A stretch of DNA of 64,000 nt from Rheinheimera maricola. Lineage in GTDB: Bacteria; Pseudomonadota; Gammaproteobacteria; Enterobacterales; Alteromonadaceae. Under the pieces are notes generated by a model. It did not search any database. It was not told the origin of the DNA and saw only the letters and a list, made by a program, of their open reading frames with translations. The DNA lies in the NCBI RefSeq assembly GCF_016918075.2, contig NZ_JAERPS020000005.1, forward strand, positions 186,001 to 250,000, in the 5' to 3' direction. Every line of letters starts with the position of its first letter. The stretch's first letter is position 1. Below are positions 36,705 to 45,512 of this stretch, in pieces. A program made the translations under genes and the position numbers.

Positions 36705-37052
36705 TTATACGCTACCGCCACACTTGCCTTCACCACATTTACCTTCGCCACACTTGCCCTCTTTGGCTTTAACTTCTTTCGCTTTATCACTCATTTTTTC
36801 TTTTGCTTTGTCAGCGCCGCACTTACCTTCACCGCATTTGCCGTCTTTCATTTTTTCTTTGACTTTCTTTGCCTTGTCTTCACCACACTTGCCTTCGCCA
36901 CATTTACCCTCGGCGGCAACCATTTCATAGCCAGACGCCAGCTCCATGGCAGTAAAGGGGTTTGCATTTGCCGTAGTTGCCACTGTTGCTAATGAGCCTA
37001 ATACCAGAGCGCCAACTGCCATAGCGACATTTGAATGTTTAATTGTTTTCAT
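36705..37052 (-). CDS. hvfA: HvfA-like precursor of a copper-binding RiPP
   Basis: This 115-residue secreted precursor has a signal peptide (cleavage near ANANP), a short leader, then a Lys/Glu-rich chain with seven xGKCG motifs: six EGKCG and one DGKCG, in clusters of two, two and three. These Cys are the expected substrates of HvfB/HvfC and, when modified, bind copper. The C-terminus is GGSV. AGGTG lies 5 bases before the ATG at 37052; the GTG two codons upstream is less likely. It is the first gene of the operon. Confidence 0.93.
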   Translation of the reverse strand: MKTIKHSNVAMAVGALVLGSLATVATTANANPFTAMELASGYEMVAAEGKCGEGKCGEDKAKKVKEKMKDGKCGEGKCGADKAKEKMSDKAKEVKAKEGKCGEGKCGEGKCGGSV

Positions 37053-37171
37053 ATTCACACCTGTATGTTGTTAATTGCCGAATAAAAGACCCGGCTACCG
37101 CTAAAAATATTTCATAGTTTTTTTGCCATGTAGCTAAGTGATAAAAACTAGGCAAAATGAGTAAATTATGC

Positions 37172-37202
37172 AAATAAAAAAGCCGGCACGAATGCCGGCT
37201 TA
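37172..37202 (-). terminator. Terminator of the TonB receptor gene 37221-40124
   Basis: On the minus strand an AGCCGGC/GCCGGCT stem with a 6-base loop is followed by five or more T. It separates the receptor from the hvf operon, whose leader occupies about 37053-37170. Confidence 0.9.
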
Positions 37203-37220
37203 ACTTAAATCAAAGCAATA

Positions 37221-40124
37221 TTAGAACTTATACGTCGCTTGTACATAACCAAAGCGGCCGATGTTGTCATAAATCGCTGAGCCTGCGCCGTTACCCTGGC
37301 TTGTACCAGGTAATTTACGGTTAAACAGGTTGTCTACGCCTAACTTCAGGCCTAAACCATTCTCGAAGTTATAACCCACTGCTGCATCGGTAATGAAGTA
37401 TGAGCCGTAGCGCATTTCATTGCTTGGGTTAGGGTTAGTTGCCAGCTGAGTTGGGTCATATAACTCAACACCGTTGATAAAACGCGTGTTCCAGTCTACA
37501 GACCAGGCACCATAGGTGTAGTCTATTGACAGACTACCCTGCCAGGTTTCATCACCTAACACACCTTGATAATCAGTGTTGTTATCAGGTTCGTCCTGGA
37601 ACGGATAGTCTTTAGCTTCAATCAGATAAGTACCGATAAAGCTAGTATTGAAACGACCACCCAGAGCATCGAAATCGTAACCGAATTCAAAATCGACACC
37701 AGAGTTCAGGCTGCGGGCAATATTCAGTGCAAAACCTTTTAGTAAGGTAATCTGACTGGTCGCAGGATCACGGGTAATCAACGCACAGAACTGGTTGTTA
37801 ATACCGGTTGGTGAATCAACACAACGGTCAAGAATAGTCTGGAAGCCGATACCGCTGATGGTATCTTCAATATCGATTTCCCAGTAGTCAGCTGTGAAGC
37901 TGAAGCCGTCTATCCATTCTGGCTGGTAAACAATACCGGCAGTAATAGATTGTGACTCTTCTGGCAACAGACCAGGGTTACCACCTACCAACGTTTCTAA
38001 CGTGGCAGAATCGTAGTTAGAGTTAAAATCTGCTGGAACACCTAAGGCAGCGCAGTTAGCCTGGCGAACCGCTCGGCCTTCCGGTGCCAATAAGGCAAGC
38101 TCTGAAACCTTACATACGTCACGAACACGGGCAAATGACTGGCTCTGGCCAGAGAATAATTCATCAATGTTTGGTGCACGAATCGCTTCAGACACGGTAA
38201 AACGCGCACGTAATTCTGAGTTGATGGTCCAGTCTAAGCCCAATTTCCAGCTGGTTGCATCGCCAATAGTAGAATAATCGGCATAACGTACTGCAGTGTC
38301 AAATACCAGGGTGTCAATCAGGAACACGTCAGCTAACAATGGCACTGATAATTCGAAGAAGCCTTCTGTAACATCGTAGCCACCGTCGGTTTCACCCAGG
38401 GCGTTGAAGAAAGTCGCGCCTGTTTTAGCGAACGGATCTTCGATAGTCACGCTGGTTTCATCACGGTATTCTACACCGCCGGCAAAACCAACCATACCCG
38501 CTGGCATCTCATAAATAGCCGAGTTGCTGAACGTAGCACTAAATACCGTTTGTTCGATTTCAGAGGTACCGATTGATGTAGTAGTAACATAATCAATCGC
38601 TTGCTGGCTTATCGCGCCATCACCCATGATGTTAGCCGCAACACAACCGTCTGCACGCGCCGCTTCGCTGCGACAAACGATATTACCATTGCCATCAAAT
38701 ACAGCATCAATTGCTGCGGCATAGTTTGCCATGATCACGTTGGCGCCGTTAACCCGCTCAATCTCTGATACACCGTGCACTACCGACAAGTCCATGGTCC
38801 AGTCTTCAGAAATATTGCCCTGAATACCAGCAACAAAACGTGTGGTTTCACGGGTGTTTTCTTCTAAACGACGACCGATGTCGTTAAACATCTTGTTAAC
38901 GCCGATGAAAGGTAAGCCACGCTCATCCATTATCGCTGCAACACCCGGATCTAAGAAGGCATTGTCGCGCTGGATCAGGTTAGCACCGGTGAAGAAACGG
39001 AAAAACGGCTGGCCGATGTTTTCGCCTTCGGTTTTTGAGTATTTCGCTTCAAAGTAGGCATTTAAGTCTTCTGTCACGTCATAGTTAACTTTAAAGTTAT
39101 AGTTAACGCGCTCAAACTTTGGTTGTACTTCAGTGTACTGACGCAAGTTGATGTAATCACAACCTGGGCTGGCGCAGAAGTTAGCATCAGCCAGTGGGCC
39201 GCTATATACATCACGCATTGAGCTGTCTGAGTTAAATAAGCCTAAGATGTCACCCGTAAACGGGTCCCATACAGTGCCCTGATTTGAAATTACATAGTAA
39301 CCTGCGTTTGGCAGCGTAATACGGTCCGGGAACGCTTCGTCATTTACTTTATCAGCTGGACGAGCCTGGCCAGTTGCCAGTGCATACGGGAATGCAGCAT
39401 AAGACGTTGCAGTCCACGGATTGTCAACCGCGTTTAATGAATTCTGCGCATTGTACTCTAAAGACAAAGCAGCATTACCACGACCTTCAGCAAAGTCCTG
39501 GCCATAAGAGAAGGTGTACTTTTCATTCTGGTAAGAACTGTTTTCAGCAAAACCTTTGATGGCGCCAACATTCATACCGGTAATATTTTTCTTCAGAATG
39601 AAGTTAACTACACCCGTTACCGCGTCAGCACCGTATACGGCTGAGGCGCCACCGGTGATGATTTCTACCCGGTCAATCCAGGTACTTGGAATGGTGTTAG
39701 TATCAACAGAAGAGGTGCCTGGCGAGCTGGCAACATGGCGTTTACCATCAACCAATACCAATGTACGGTCAGTGCCCATACCACGTAAATCGAGTAAGCT
39801 GATACCAGCAGTACCGATAAAACGACCAGAGTTTGCTAATGAGAATGTCGTTGCCAGTGCAGGCAGCTTATTCAGTACTTCACCGATGTTCATGGCACCG
39901 GTATTGATTAGGTCTTCACCGCTGATTACGGTTACAGGTGACGGCGCGATTGCACCCTCACGTAAAATACGCGAACCGGTTACTTCGATTCGTTCTACCG
40001 TATTATCACTTTTTGCTTCTTCTTCCTGTGCACTTACGGCAGCAGATGTCAGCATACCAGCTGACAGCGCACCGAAAGCCATAGCAAGACGAACAGCGCG
40101 TGTTACCTTATTCGTTGTTTGCAT
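37221..40124 (-). CDS. Large TonB-dependent receptor (paralogue 1)
   Basis: This 967-residue receptor begins with a signal peptide (KAVRLAMAFGALSAG, cleavage near VSAQE) and a TonB box region with VERIEVTGSRI. A plug (LDLRGMGTDRTLVLVDGKR, GASAVYGADAVTGVVNF) and a large barrel follow, ending in GYVQATYKF. It shares signal peptide, plug blocks and leader sequence with the two receptors further right. AAGGAATCC precedes the ATG. It is divergent from a TPR/2OG-oxygenase gene, and the hvf operon lies downstream. The substrate is unknown; the family often imports peptides, glycans or chelates. Confidence 0.93.
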   Translation of the reverse strand: MQTTNKVTRAVRLAMAFGALSAGMLTSAAVSAQEEEAKSDNTVERIEVTGSRILREGAIAPSPVTVISGEDLINTGAMNIGEVLNKLPALATTFSLANSGRFIGTAGISLLDLRGMGTDRTLVLVDGKRHVASSPGTSSVDTNTIPSTWIDRVEIITGGASAVYGADAVTGVVNFILKKNITGMNVGAIKGFAENSSYQNEKYTFSYGQDFAEGRGNAALSLEYNAQNSLNAVDNPWTATSYAAFPYALATGQARPADKVNDEAFPDRITLPNAGYYVISNQGTVWDPFTGDILGLFNSDSSMRDVYSGPLADANFCASPGCDYINLRQYTEVQPKFERVNYNFKVNYDVTEDLNAYFEAKYSKTEGENIGQPFFRFFTGANLIQRDNAFLDPGVAAIMDERGLPFIGVNKMFNDIGRRLEENTRETTRFVAGIQGNISEDWTMDLSVVHGVSEIERVNGANVIMANYAAAIDAVFDGNGNIVCRSEAARADGCVAANIMGDGAISQQAIDYVTTTSIGTSEIEQTVFSATFSNSAIYEMPAGMVGFAGGVEYRDETSVTIEDPFAKTGATFFNALGETDGGYDVTEGFFELSVPLLADVFLIDTLVFDTAVRYADYSTIGDATSWKLGLDWTINSELRARFTVSEAIRAPNIDELFSGQSQSFARVRDVCKVSELALLAPEGRAVRQANCAALGVPADFNSNYDSATLETLVGGNPGLLPEESQSITAGIVYQPEWIDGFSFTADYWEIDIEDTISGIGFQTILDRCVDSPTGINNQFCALITRDPATSQITLLKGFALNIARSLNSGVDFEFGYDFDALGGRFNTSFIGTYLIEAKDYPFQDEPDNNTDYQGVLGDETWQGSLSIDYTYGAWSVDWNTRFINGVELYDPTQLATNPNPSNEMRYGSYFITDAAVGYNFENGLGLKLGVDNLFNRKLPGTSQGNGAGSAIYDNIGRFGYVQATYKF

Positions 40125-40378
40125 CCTGGATTCCTTATTTTTCTAATAATTTTTTTGCTTAATTTTTCACGCTAACTACAAATGCAACTGCGCGAACCGT
40201 GCTCAAGTTAGCAATATCTGTTTACAGTTTGCAATAGTTTTTGGTTCAATTTCAGATAATATGCGAACTTTTACCGGCAGTTGTTGTCAGCGAGCCTTTA
40301 CAGAGTGCCCATACGCTTGTCTTTCAACGCTTCGGCAGATATTCTCACGAATATACCTGTGGAAGTAATTGGATACAA

Positions 40379-42184
40379 ATGCAACAAAATAGCCCGGCCA
40401 AACTTTTTCAATCGGCGTTAACCTATTACCAACAGCGTCAATTTGCGCCAGCAGCGGCACTGTGCAATAAAATTTTACAAATCGCCCCGCATTCAGCGGA
40501 TGCTATGCACCTAATGGCGTTATGTACTGCACACAGTGAACCCAAACAAGCTGAACAGTACTTTGAGCGCGCTATTCAGGCAGCCCAGGCGAATACCACG
40601 TTTAAAAAAAGCTATGCTAATTTCTTACTAACCAGTCAACGATACACCGAAGCGCTCGCACTGTATCAGCCATTACAAGCATTAAACCCTGCTGATACTG
40701 ATATTAGCTACGGCATAGCGTTTGTTCATTATCAACAACAGCGCTATCGGGCGGCACTTAGCCTGATCGATAAAACATCGGTACCTGATACCAGTGCAGC
40801 AAAATGGCTCACGTTAAAAGCACGCGCCTTAATTGACTGTGGTAAGCCAGATGACGCAGTGCGTTCGCTAGACCAGGCGCTAAAGTTAACACCAGACAAT
40901 AGCGGCTTAACCCTGACAAAAATCCTGGCATTACGCCAATTACAGCAGCCACAGCAAGCATTAGATTGTTTTCAGCAGCTGCCAGACAGCGCTACAACGC
41001 GCTATCTGGCTGGCTGCCTATATTACGATTTACAGCAATATGACGTAGCAGAACAGCAATTGCTGCAAGCGCTAGCGTTGCAACCGGATTATATCGACGC
41101 CCACGCGGCAATAAACAAACTCTATTGGGAGCACAGCAATAGCACACAATTCCTCAGCTCTTTTCAGCGAGCGTTAATAGCCATACCCAATTCTACTGCC
41201 GTGTATTTAAGTTATATTTCTCATTTGCTGATGGCTGAGCGCCTTGAAGCTGCCATTGCCGTTACCAATCAAGCAATACAACACTGCGGTAAACAGCATC
41301 AGCTACTGCATGCACTTGGCACCCTACATTGCAAACAAAATCAAATAGATAAGGCCATGCCGCTATTTCAACAAGCATTGGCTCAAGCCCCAAATAGCGT
41401 CAGGTATCAGTTGGATAACGCCAATTGTTTACTTAAAGCACAGCAGTACCACGCTGCACTGCCGCTATTACAACAAGCCAGGCAAATAGCTCCCGACAAC
41501 CAGGAGGTATGGGCTTATCTAGGGTTATGCTGGCGTTTAATGGCAGACCCACAACACAATTGGTTAAATAACTACAGCCAGTTCATTAGTGTTAAGAAAT
41601 TACCCACTCCAGCCGGATATGAAAGCTTCGCTGCATTCTGGCAAGAACTAAAAACCGCCGTGAATGCTTTGCATACCACCGACCATCAGCCACTAGACCA
41701 AAGTGTGCGTAATGGCACACAAACAGTCGGGTTTCTATTTAATAATCCTGCCGGCATTGTACAAATATATCGCGATTTGCTAACTGAGCATTTGCAGCAG
41801 TACTTAGCGGCTTTACCCTCAGACCCTGACCACCCGTTATTACGGCGCATAACCTCAAACCAGCGCTTTTCCGGCAGCTGGTCGGTAAAATTACGTAACG
41901 ACGGCTTTCATACCAACCATGTGCACCCACAAGGCTGGCTGTCTATTTGTACCTATTTACATGTGCCTGAGACAATATCCGCTACAGATCCGCAGCATCA
42001 AGGTTGGCTAAAACTCGGGGAAACATCATTGCAACTTGGCGAGAGAGAACAGATTGCCCGCAGCATTTGCCCGGAAGAAGGCCTTTGTGTCATCTTTCCC
42101 AGCTATATCTGGCATGGCACCGTGCCATTTAATGGTGATGATGCCCGTATTACCCTGCCATGCGACGTCGTGCCAGATATATAA
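40379..42184 (+). CDS. TPR protein with C-terminal 2OG-Fe(II) oxygenase-like domain
   Basis: This 601-residue protein has about ten TPR repeats (residues about 10-400). A C-terminal domain of the putative 2-oxoglutarate/iron oxygenase type follows, with the HxxHxHP segment FHTNHVHPQGW (near residue 512) and the distal IWHGTVPF with Arg in DARITLPCDV. No signal peptide is present, so it is cytoplasmic. The ATG at 40379 begins the TPR region; 46 in-frame codons upstream lack a ribosome binding site. It is divergent from a TonB receptor and convergent with a TPR-sulfotransferase gene, suggesting a shared modification pathway. Confidence 0.82.
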   Translation: MQQNSPAKLFQSALTYYQQRQFAPAAALCNKILQIAPHSADAMHLMALCTAHSEPKQAEQYFERAIQAAQANTTFKKSYANFLLTSQRYTEALALYQPLQALNPADTDISYGIAFVHYQQQRYRAALSLIDKTSVPDTSAAKWLTLKARALIDCGKPDDAVRSLDQALKLTPDNSGLTLTKILALRQLQQPQQALDCFQQLPDSATTRYLAGCLYYDLQQYDVAEQQLLQALALQPDYIDAHAAINKLYWEHSNSTQFLSSFQRALIAIPNSTAVYLSYISHLLMAERLEAAIAVTNQAIQHCGKQHQLLHALGTLHCKQNQIDKAMPLFQQALAQAPNSVRYQLDNANCLLKAQQYHAALPLLQQARQIAPDNQEVWAYLGLCWRLMADPQHNWLNNYSQFISVKKLPTPAGYESFAAFWQELKTAVNALHTTDHQPLDQSVRNGTQTVGFLFNNPAGIVQIYRDLLTEHLQQYLAALPSDPDHPLLRRITSNQRFSGSWSVKLRNDGFHTNHVHPQGWLSICTYLHVPETISATDPQHQGWLKLGETSLQLGEREQIARSICPEEGLCVIFPSYIWHGTVPFNGDDARITLPCDVVPDI

Positions 42185-42205
42185 TCACCAAAGCCAGTTA
42201 CGCAG

Positions 42206-43828
42206 TTACGGCTCAACCAGCAGCTGCGCAAGCTCAGGCAGAACAGCAGCATAGTTACTGCTGCGTCCAGAAGCATGCTTATACAACGGCTGTCGAACTT
42301 GCCAGACACTGGCCGTTTTTACCGCGTTTTTTGCCTGATGAAATTGCAATAACTGCGGCTGATACTCCAAACCCAGAAAATCCAGCAACGGTTGCAGCGT
42401 TGTTTCAGGCTGCACCACCAACTGATCATAATCCAGGGTATATATATCACTACCAAACATCTGCTGCCAATGCGCCATAAGTAGATCATGTTGTTGATAA
42501 TAATGAATTGTATGCTCCAGCCGGTTAGCATAATTCATGGCGCTGCCCAAGCGTAAAAAATACACCGACAAACAATTATCCGGCTTATTTCTGCGGGTGA
42601 AAATAAACTTTGCGCGCGGAAATAAAGCCTTGAGTAAACCAAGATACAGATAATTGTCCGGTCGTTTATCTGTTAGCATTTCAGTGCTACCAAAGCATTG
42701 TTGGCAATACTGCAGATAGCGCTGAGCGAGGTCCATTAATACCGACTGATTAATACCGGCGCATTGCAGCGGGTAAATGCAATGTAGCTCGCGATGGAAA
42801 AACTCAATTTCACCACCGGCGGTTACTTTGCTGTGCTGAGCCAGAATTTGTTCTGCCAAAGTCGAACCCGAGCGAAACATACCGCAAATAAAAATGGGTG
42901 CCGCTGAGCTGTCTAATTGATGCAGCTTTAGCCAGCCAGGCGTAATAGTCTGGATAATTTGCTGCATCAGCTGCTCAGTAGCCGCCGGCTGGTAGGCTGG
43001 CATCGTCATAGCGTTAAGCCGGTTGGCCTCAATATAGTGTGCTGCAGCCTTACTATATATCTGGCAGTCATCAAACGCTTTACCCAGCGCAAAATGCAGA
43101 TTAATTTTACTGTCGGCATCGATTTTACTGCTAGCAACCGCATTTAACATCTGGTGGATCACTGGGTCCTGCGGCTGCTTGAATGTCATAACATCTGCCA
43201 ATCTGGCATAGGCTTGATAATAATGGCTATCAAGCTCAACAATACGCTTAAATAGCGCCTCAGAACGTACCTTATCACCCTGCTGTTCGGCCAAATTTGC
43301 CAGATTATATAATGCCGGCACATAGTCTGGTTTTAACTGCAGCGCTTGCAACAACGCCTGCTCGGCTAACTCTTCCTGCCGCAAATGATCACTGAAAATC
43401 ACCGCTATATTAAGCAGAACTTCTTCAGGTTGCGTTATGTTCAGCCGCAATGCCTGCTGATACTGGGTAATCGCTTGCTGATACTGGCCGGCAAAGCGCA
43501 AATAATAAGCATGGTTGTAAAATAGGCTCGCCCGGTCTGGCATCTTCGCACAGTAGTGTGCATAAAGTCGGGCAGCCTGAGCGGCAAACCCCTGCTGGTG
43601 CAATAGCGAACAAAATGGCGCCAAATAGCTTAATTGATGCGTGCAAAGCTGCATAAAGCGCATAAAGGTGTCAAACGCGGCTTCAGCCTCACCACAGCTG
43701 ACATAGCACTGCGCCAATTGCAGCGCCAAAGCCGCACTCTGTGGTGTGGCTGCAAATTGCTGCAGCAACTTCTGTCGTTGCTGCAATAAGGTGGCTGTCG
43801 CTGGCTTTACCTTGTCGCTTACAGTCAT
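42206..43828 (-). CDS. TPR-sulfotransferase (second of pair)
   Basis: This 540-residue protein has an N-terminal TPR array (about residues 30-240) and a C-terminal PAPS sulfotransferase domain. The domain's 5'-phosphosulfate loop is PIFICGMFRSGSTLAEQIL (about residues 310-328), and a 3'-phosphate binding segment FTRRNKPDNCLSVYF follows. It would transfer sulfate to a TPR-bound substrate. The ATG at 43828 lies one base after the upstream stop codon, so translation is coupled to the gene at 43830-45425. It has no signal peptide. Confidence 0.88.
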   Translation of the reverse strand: MTVSDKVKPATATLLQQRQKLLQQFAATPQSAALALQLAQCYVSCGEAEAAFDTFMRFMQLCTHQLSYLAPFCSLLHQQGFAAQAARLYAHYCAKMPDRASLFYNHAYYLRFAGQYQQAITQYQQALRLNITQPEEVLLNIAVIFSDHLRQEELAEQALLQALQLKPDYVPALYNLANLAEQQGDKVRSEALFKRIVELDSHYYQAYARLADVMTFKQPQDPVIHQMLNAVASSKIDADSKINLHFALGKAFDDCQIYSKAAAHYIEANRLNAMTMPAYQPAATEQLMQQIIQTITPGWLKLHQLDSSAAPIFICGMFRSGSTLAEQILAQHSKVTAGGEIEFFHRELHCIYPLQCAGINQSVLMDLAQRYLQYCQQCFGSTEMLTDKRPDNYLYLGLLKALFPRAKFIFTRRNKPDNCLSVYFLRLGSAMNYANRLEHTIHYYQQHDLLMAHWQQMFGSDIYTLDYDQLVVQPETTLQPLLDFLGLEYQPQLLQFHQAKNAVKTASVWQVRQPLYKHASGRSSNYAAVLPELAQLLVEP

Positions 43829-43829
43829 A

Positions 43830-45425
43830 TCAAACTTCAACTCCAGCCTGCTGTAATTTAACTTTAAGTGCAGCGAGCTGCGTTTCCACATTACGCCATT
43901 TGTCTACCGAGCTGGTATAAATCGGTTTACGCACCTGAGCGGCACTGGCAGTGGTACTCGCTACGTCGGCTTTATGAAAATCAAGCAGTTCTGGTTTAAA
44001 CGTCATACCACACCACTGTGTAACGTGCTTTGCCGTCTCTGTAGCGTCGGTAACCAAATCTTCGTATTGAACATCTAAAATATGTCCGGGCATAACACTG
44101 TGCCAGTGCGTCATCATCTTGCGATACACCGCATAATAATTGGCTAATTCATCAAGATCATACGAAAATGCATAAGCGTTAATAAACAAGGTCTTAAATA
44201 TCGCGTAACAGCTATCCATGGCGTTGCGACGCAAATGAATAATTTTGGCAGTTGGCAGCGCTTTTTTGATAAAGCCACAGTATAAAAAATTAACCGGCAA
44301 TTTATCAATTGTTCGCGCACTACCATCTGACGCAGCCGTTACTGCCGTCATATAACGGCGACCCAGTTCAGCATAATCCAGCCGCAGTGCAGCCTCATGC
44401 AAATTGGCAACACTGTCTTTATGCTGGGCCAGGTATTCGTTTGCCATAGTGCTTAGCAACTGCGGGAATAACGAAAACTCTCCAACAGAACAAACATCGT
44501 CATGCTGCGTCAGAATACGCTCCACCAGCGTCGTACCTGTTCTGGGCATGCCAACAATAAAAATTGGACCAGAACCTTGCTCTGTGGGCGCTGCGATAGC
44601 TAAATCTGTTGTCGCAGCAATGATGCCGTTAATCGATGCCAGCTCAGCCGCTTCATTGTAATTAAGTGTTTTGCGCATTAACGCAGCCGCTTTTTTTAAC
44701 ACCGTAAACGACTGGTCATATTCATGAATATCTTCTAATTCTTTCGCCAATGCAAAGTACACTGCCGGATGAGACGCAGCACCAGAGTCCACTAGCTGCT
44801 GTAATGCAGCAATATGATTATGCTGCTGGGTATAAGTTTGTAACGCTGAACGCAAATGAATGGCACCGGCATTTGCCGGGGATTTGGCTATCACACTATT
44901 TAACAACTCAGACGCTTGACTCACTTTATTCAGAAAGAAATGACACAGTGCGAGTTGATGCATAACCTGTAAGTTCGCCGGTTCAATCACTAGCATGCGC
45001 TGGAAAATAGGCATTGCCCGAGCCGGTTGCTCGGCTTGCATCATAATTTTTGCCGCAGCAAACAAGAAACTCATATTATTGCCTTGGTACAAGGTTACGG
45101 CTTTATCGGCATAGTCGACCGCTGCAGCATAGGCATAATTTGCCAGTACCAATTGGGCATTGCTCAGCCATAACACCGGATGCTCTGGTTGCAGCGCCAG
45201 TGCTTGCGCCAGATAACTTCCCGCATCCCCATAGGCTTGCTCTGCCAACATAAGCTGATAGTTAAGGAACAATGCGGCTATACACTGTGGAAATTGCTGC
45301 GCTAACTGCTGGGCCTTAGCTTTTGCTTGCACTGTTTCACCGCGGCGCTGCAGTGCAGTAATCGAATTTATTGCGGCCTGAGTAGCCTCTGACTGTGGGG
45401 CGATAACGAGTTGCACATCATTCAC
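43830..45425 (-). CDS. TPR-sulfotransferase (first of pair)
   Basis: This 531-residue protein has TPR repeats (about 20-260) followed by a sulfotransferase domain with the PAPS loop PIFIVGMPRTGTTLVERIL (about 286-304) and the 3'-phosphate segment HLRRNAMDSCYAIFK. The start codon is GTG with GGAG seven bases before it. It heads a two-gene operon with the next TPR-sulfotransferase. A terminator separates it from the TonB receptor on its right. Confidence 0.88.
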   Translation of the reverse strand: MNDVQLVIAPQSEATQAAINSITALQRRGETVQAKAKAQQLAQQFPQCIAALFLNYQLMLAEQAYGDAGSYLAQALALQPEHPVLWLSNAQLVLANYAYAAAVDYADKAVTLYQGNNMSFLFAAAKIMMQAEQPARAMPIFQRMLVIEPANLQVMHQLALCHFFLNKVSQASELLNSVIAKSPANAGAIHLRSALQTYTQQHNHIAALQQLVDSGAASHPAVYFALAKELEDIHEYDQSFTVLKKAAALMRKTLNYNEAAELASINGIIAATTDLAIAAPTEQGSGPIFIVGMPRTGTTLVERILTQHDDVCSVGEFSLFPQLLSTMANEYLAQHKDSVANLHEAALRLDYAELGRRYMTAVTAASDGSARTIDKLPVNFLYCGFIKKALPTAKIIHLRRNAMDSCYAIFKTLFINAYAFSYDLDELANYYAVYRKMMTHWHSVMPGHILDVQYEDLVTDATETAKHVTQWCGMTFKPELLDFHKADVASTTASAAQVRKPIYTSSVDKWRNVETQLAALKVKLQQAGVEV

Positions 45426-45467
45426 GGTTTGGCTCCAAAATACTGCTTAAAATTGCTTTTCTAGAAA

Positions 45468-45498
45468 TGAAAACGGCGGCATTAAGCCGCCGTTTTTA
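45468..45498. terminator. Terminator after the second large TonB receptor
   Basis: An AACGGCGGC/GCCGCCGTT stem with a 5-base loop is flanked by A-runs and T-runs. On the minus strand TTTTC follows. It separates the receptor transcript from the sulfotransferase operon. Confidence 0.8.
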
Positions 45499-45512
45499 CC
45501 CGCGTTATGCGA

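Noticed and set aside
36621-36992. Phe-rich plus-strand frame opposite hvfA
   Set aside because: It is the antisense of the Lys/Glu/GKCG repeats; hvfA has a signal peptide, ribosome binding site and operon partners.
40241-40378. 46-codon N-terminal extension of the TPR/oxygenase gene
   Set aside because: It has no ribosome binding site and no similarity to TPR proteins; the ATG at 40379 starts the first TPR helix.
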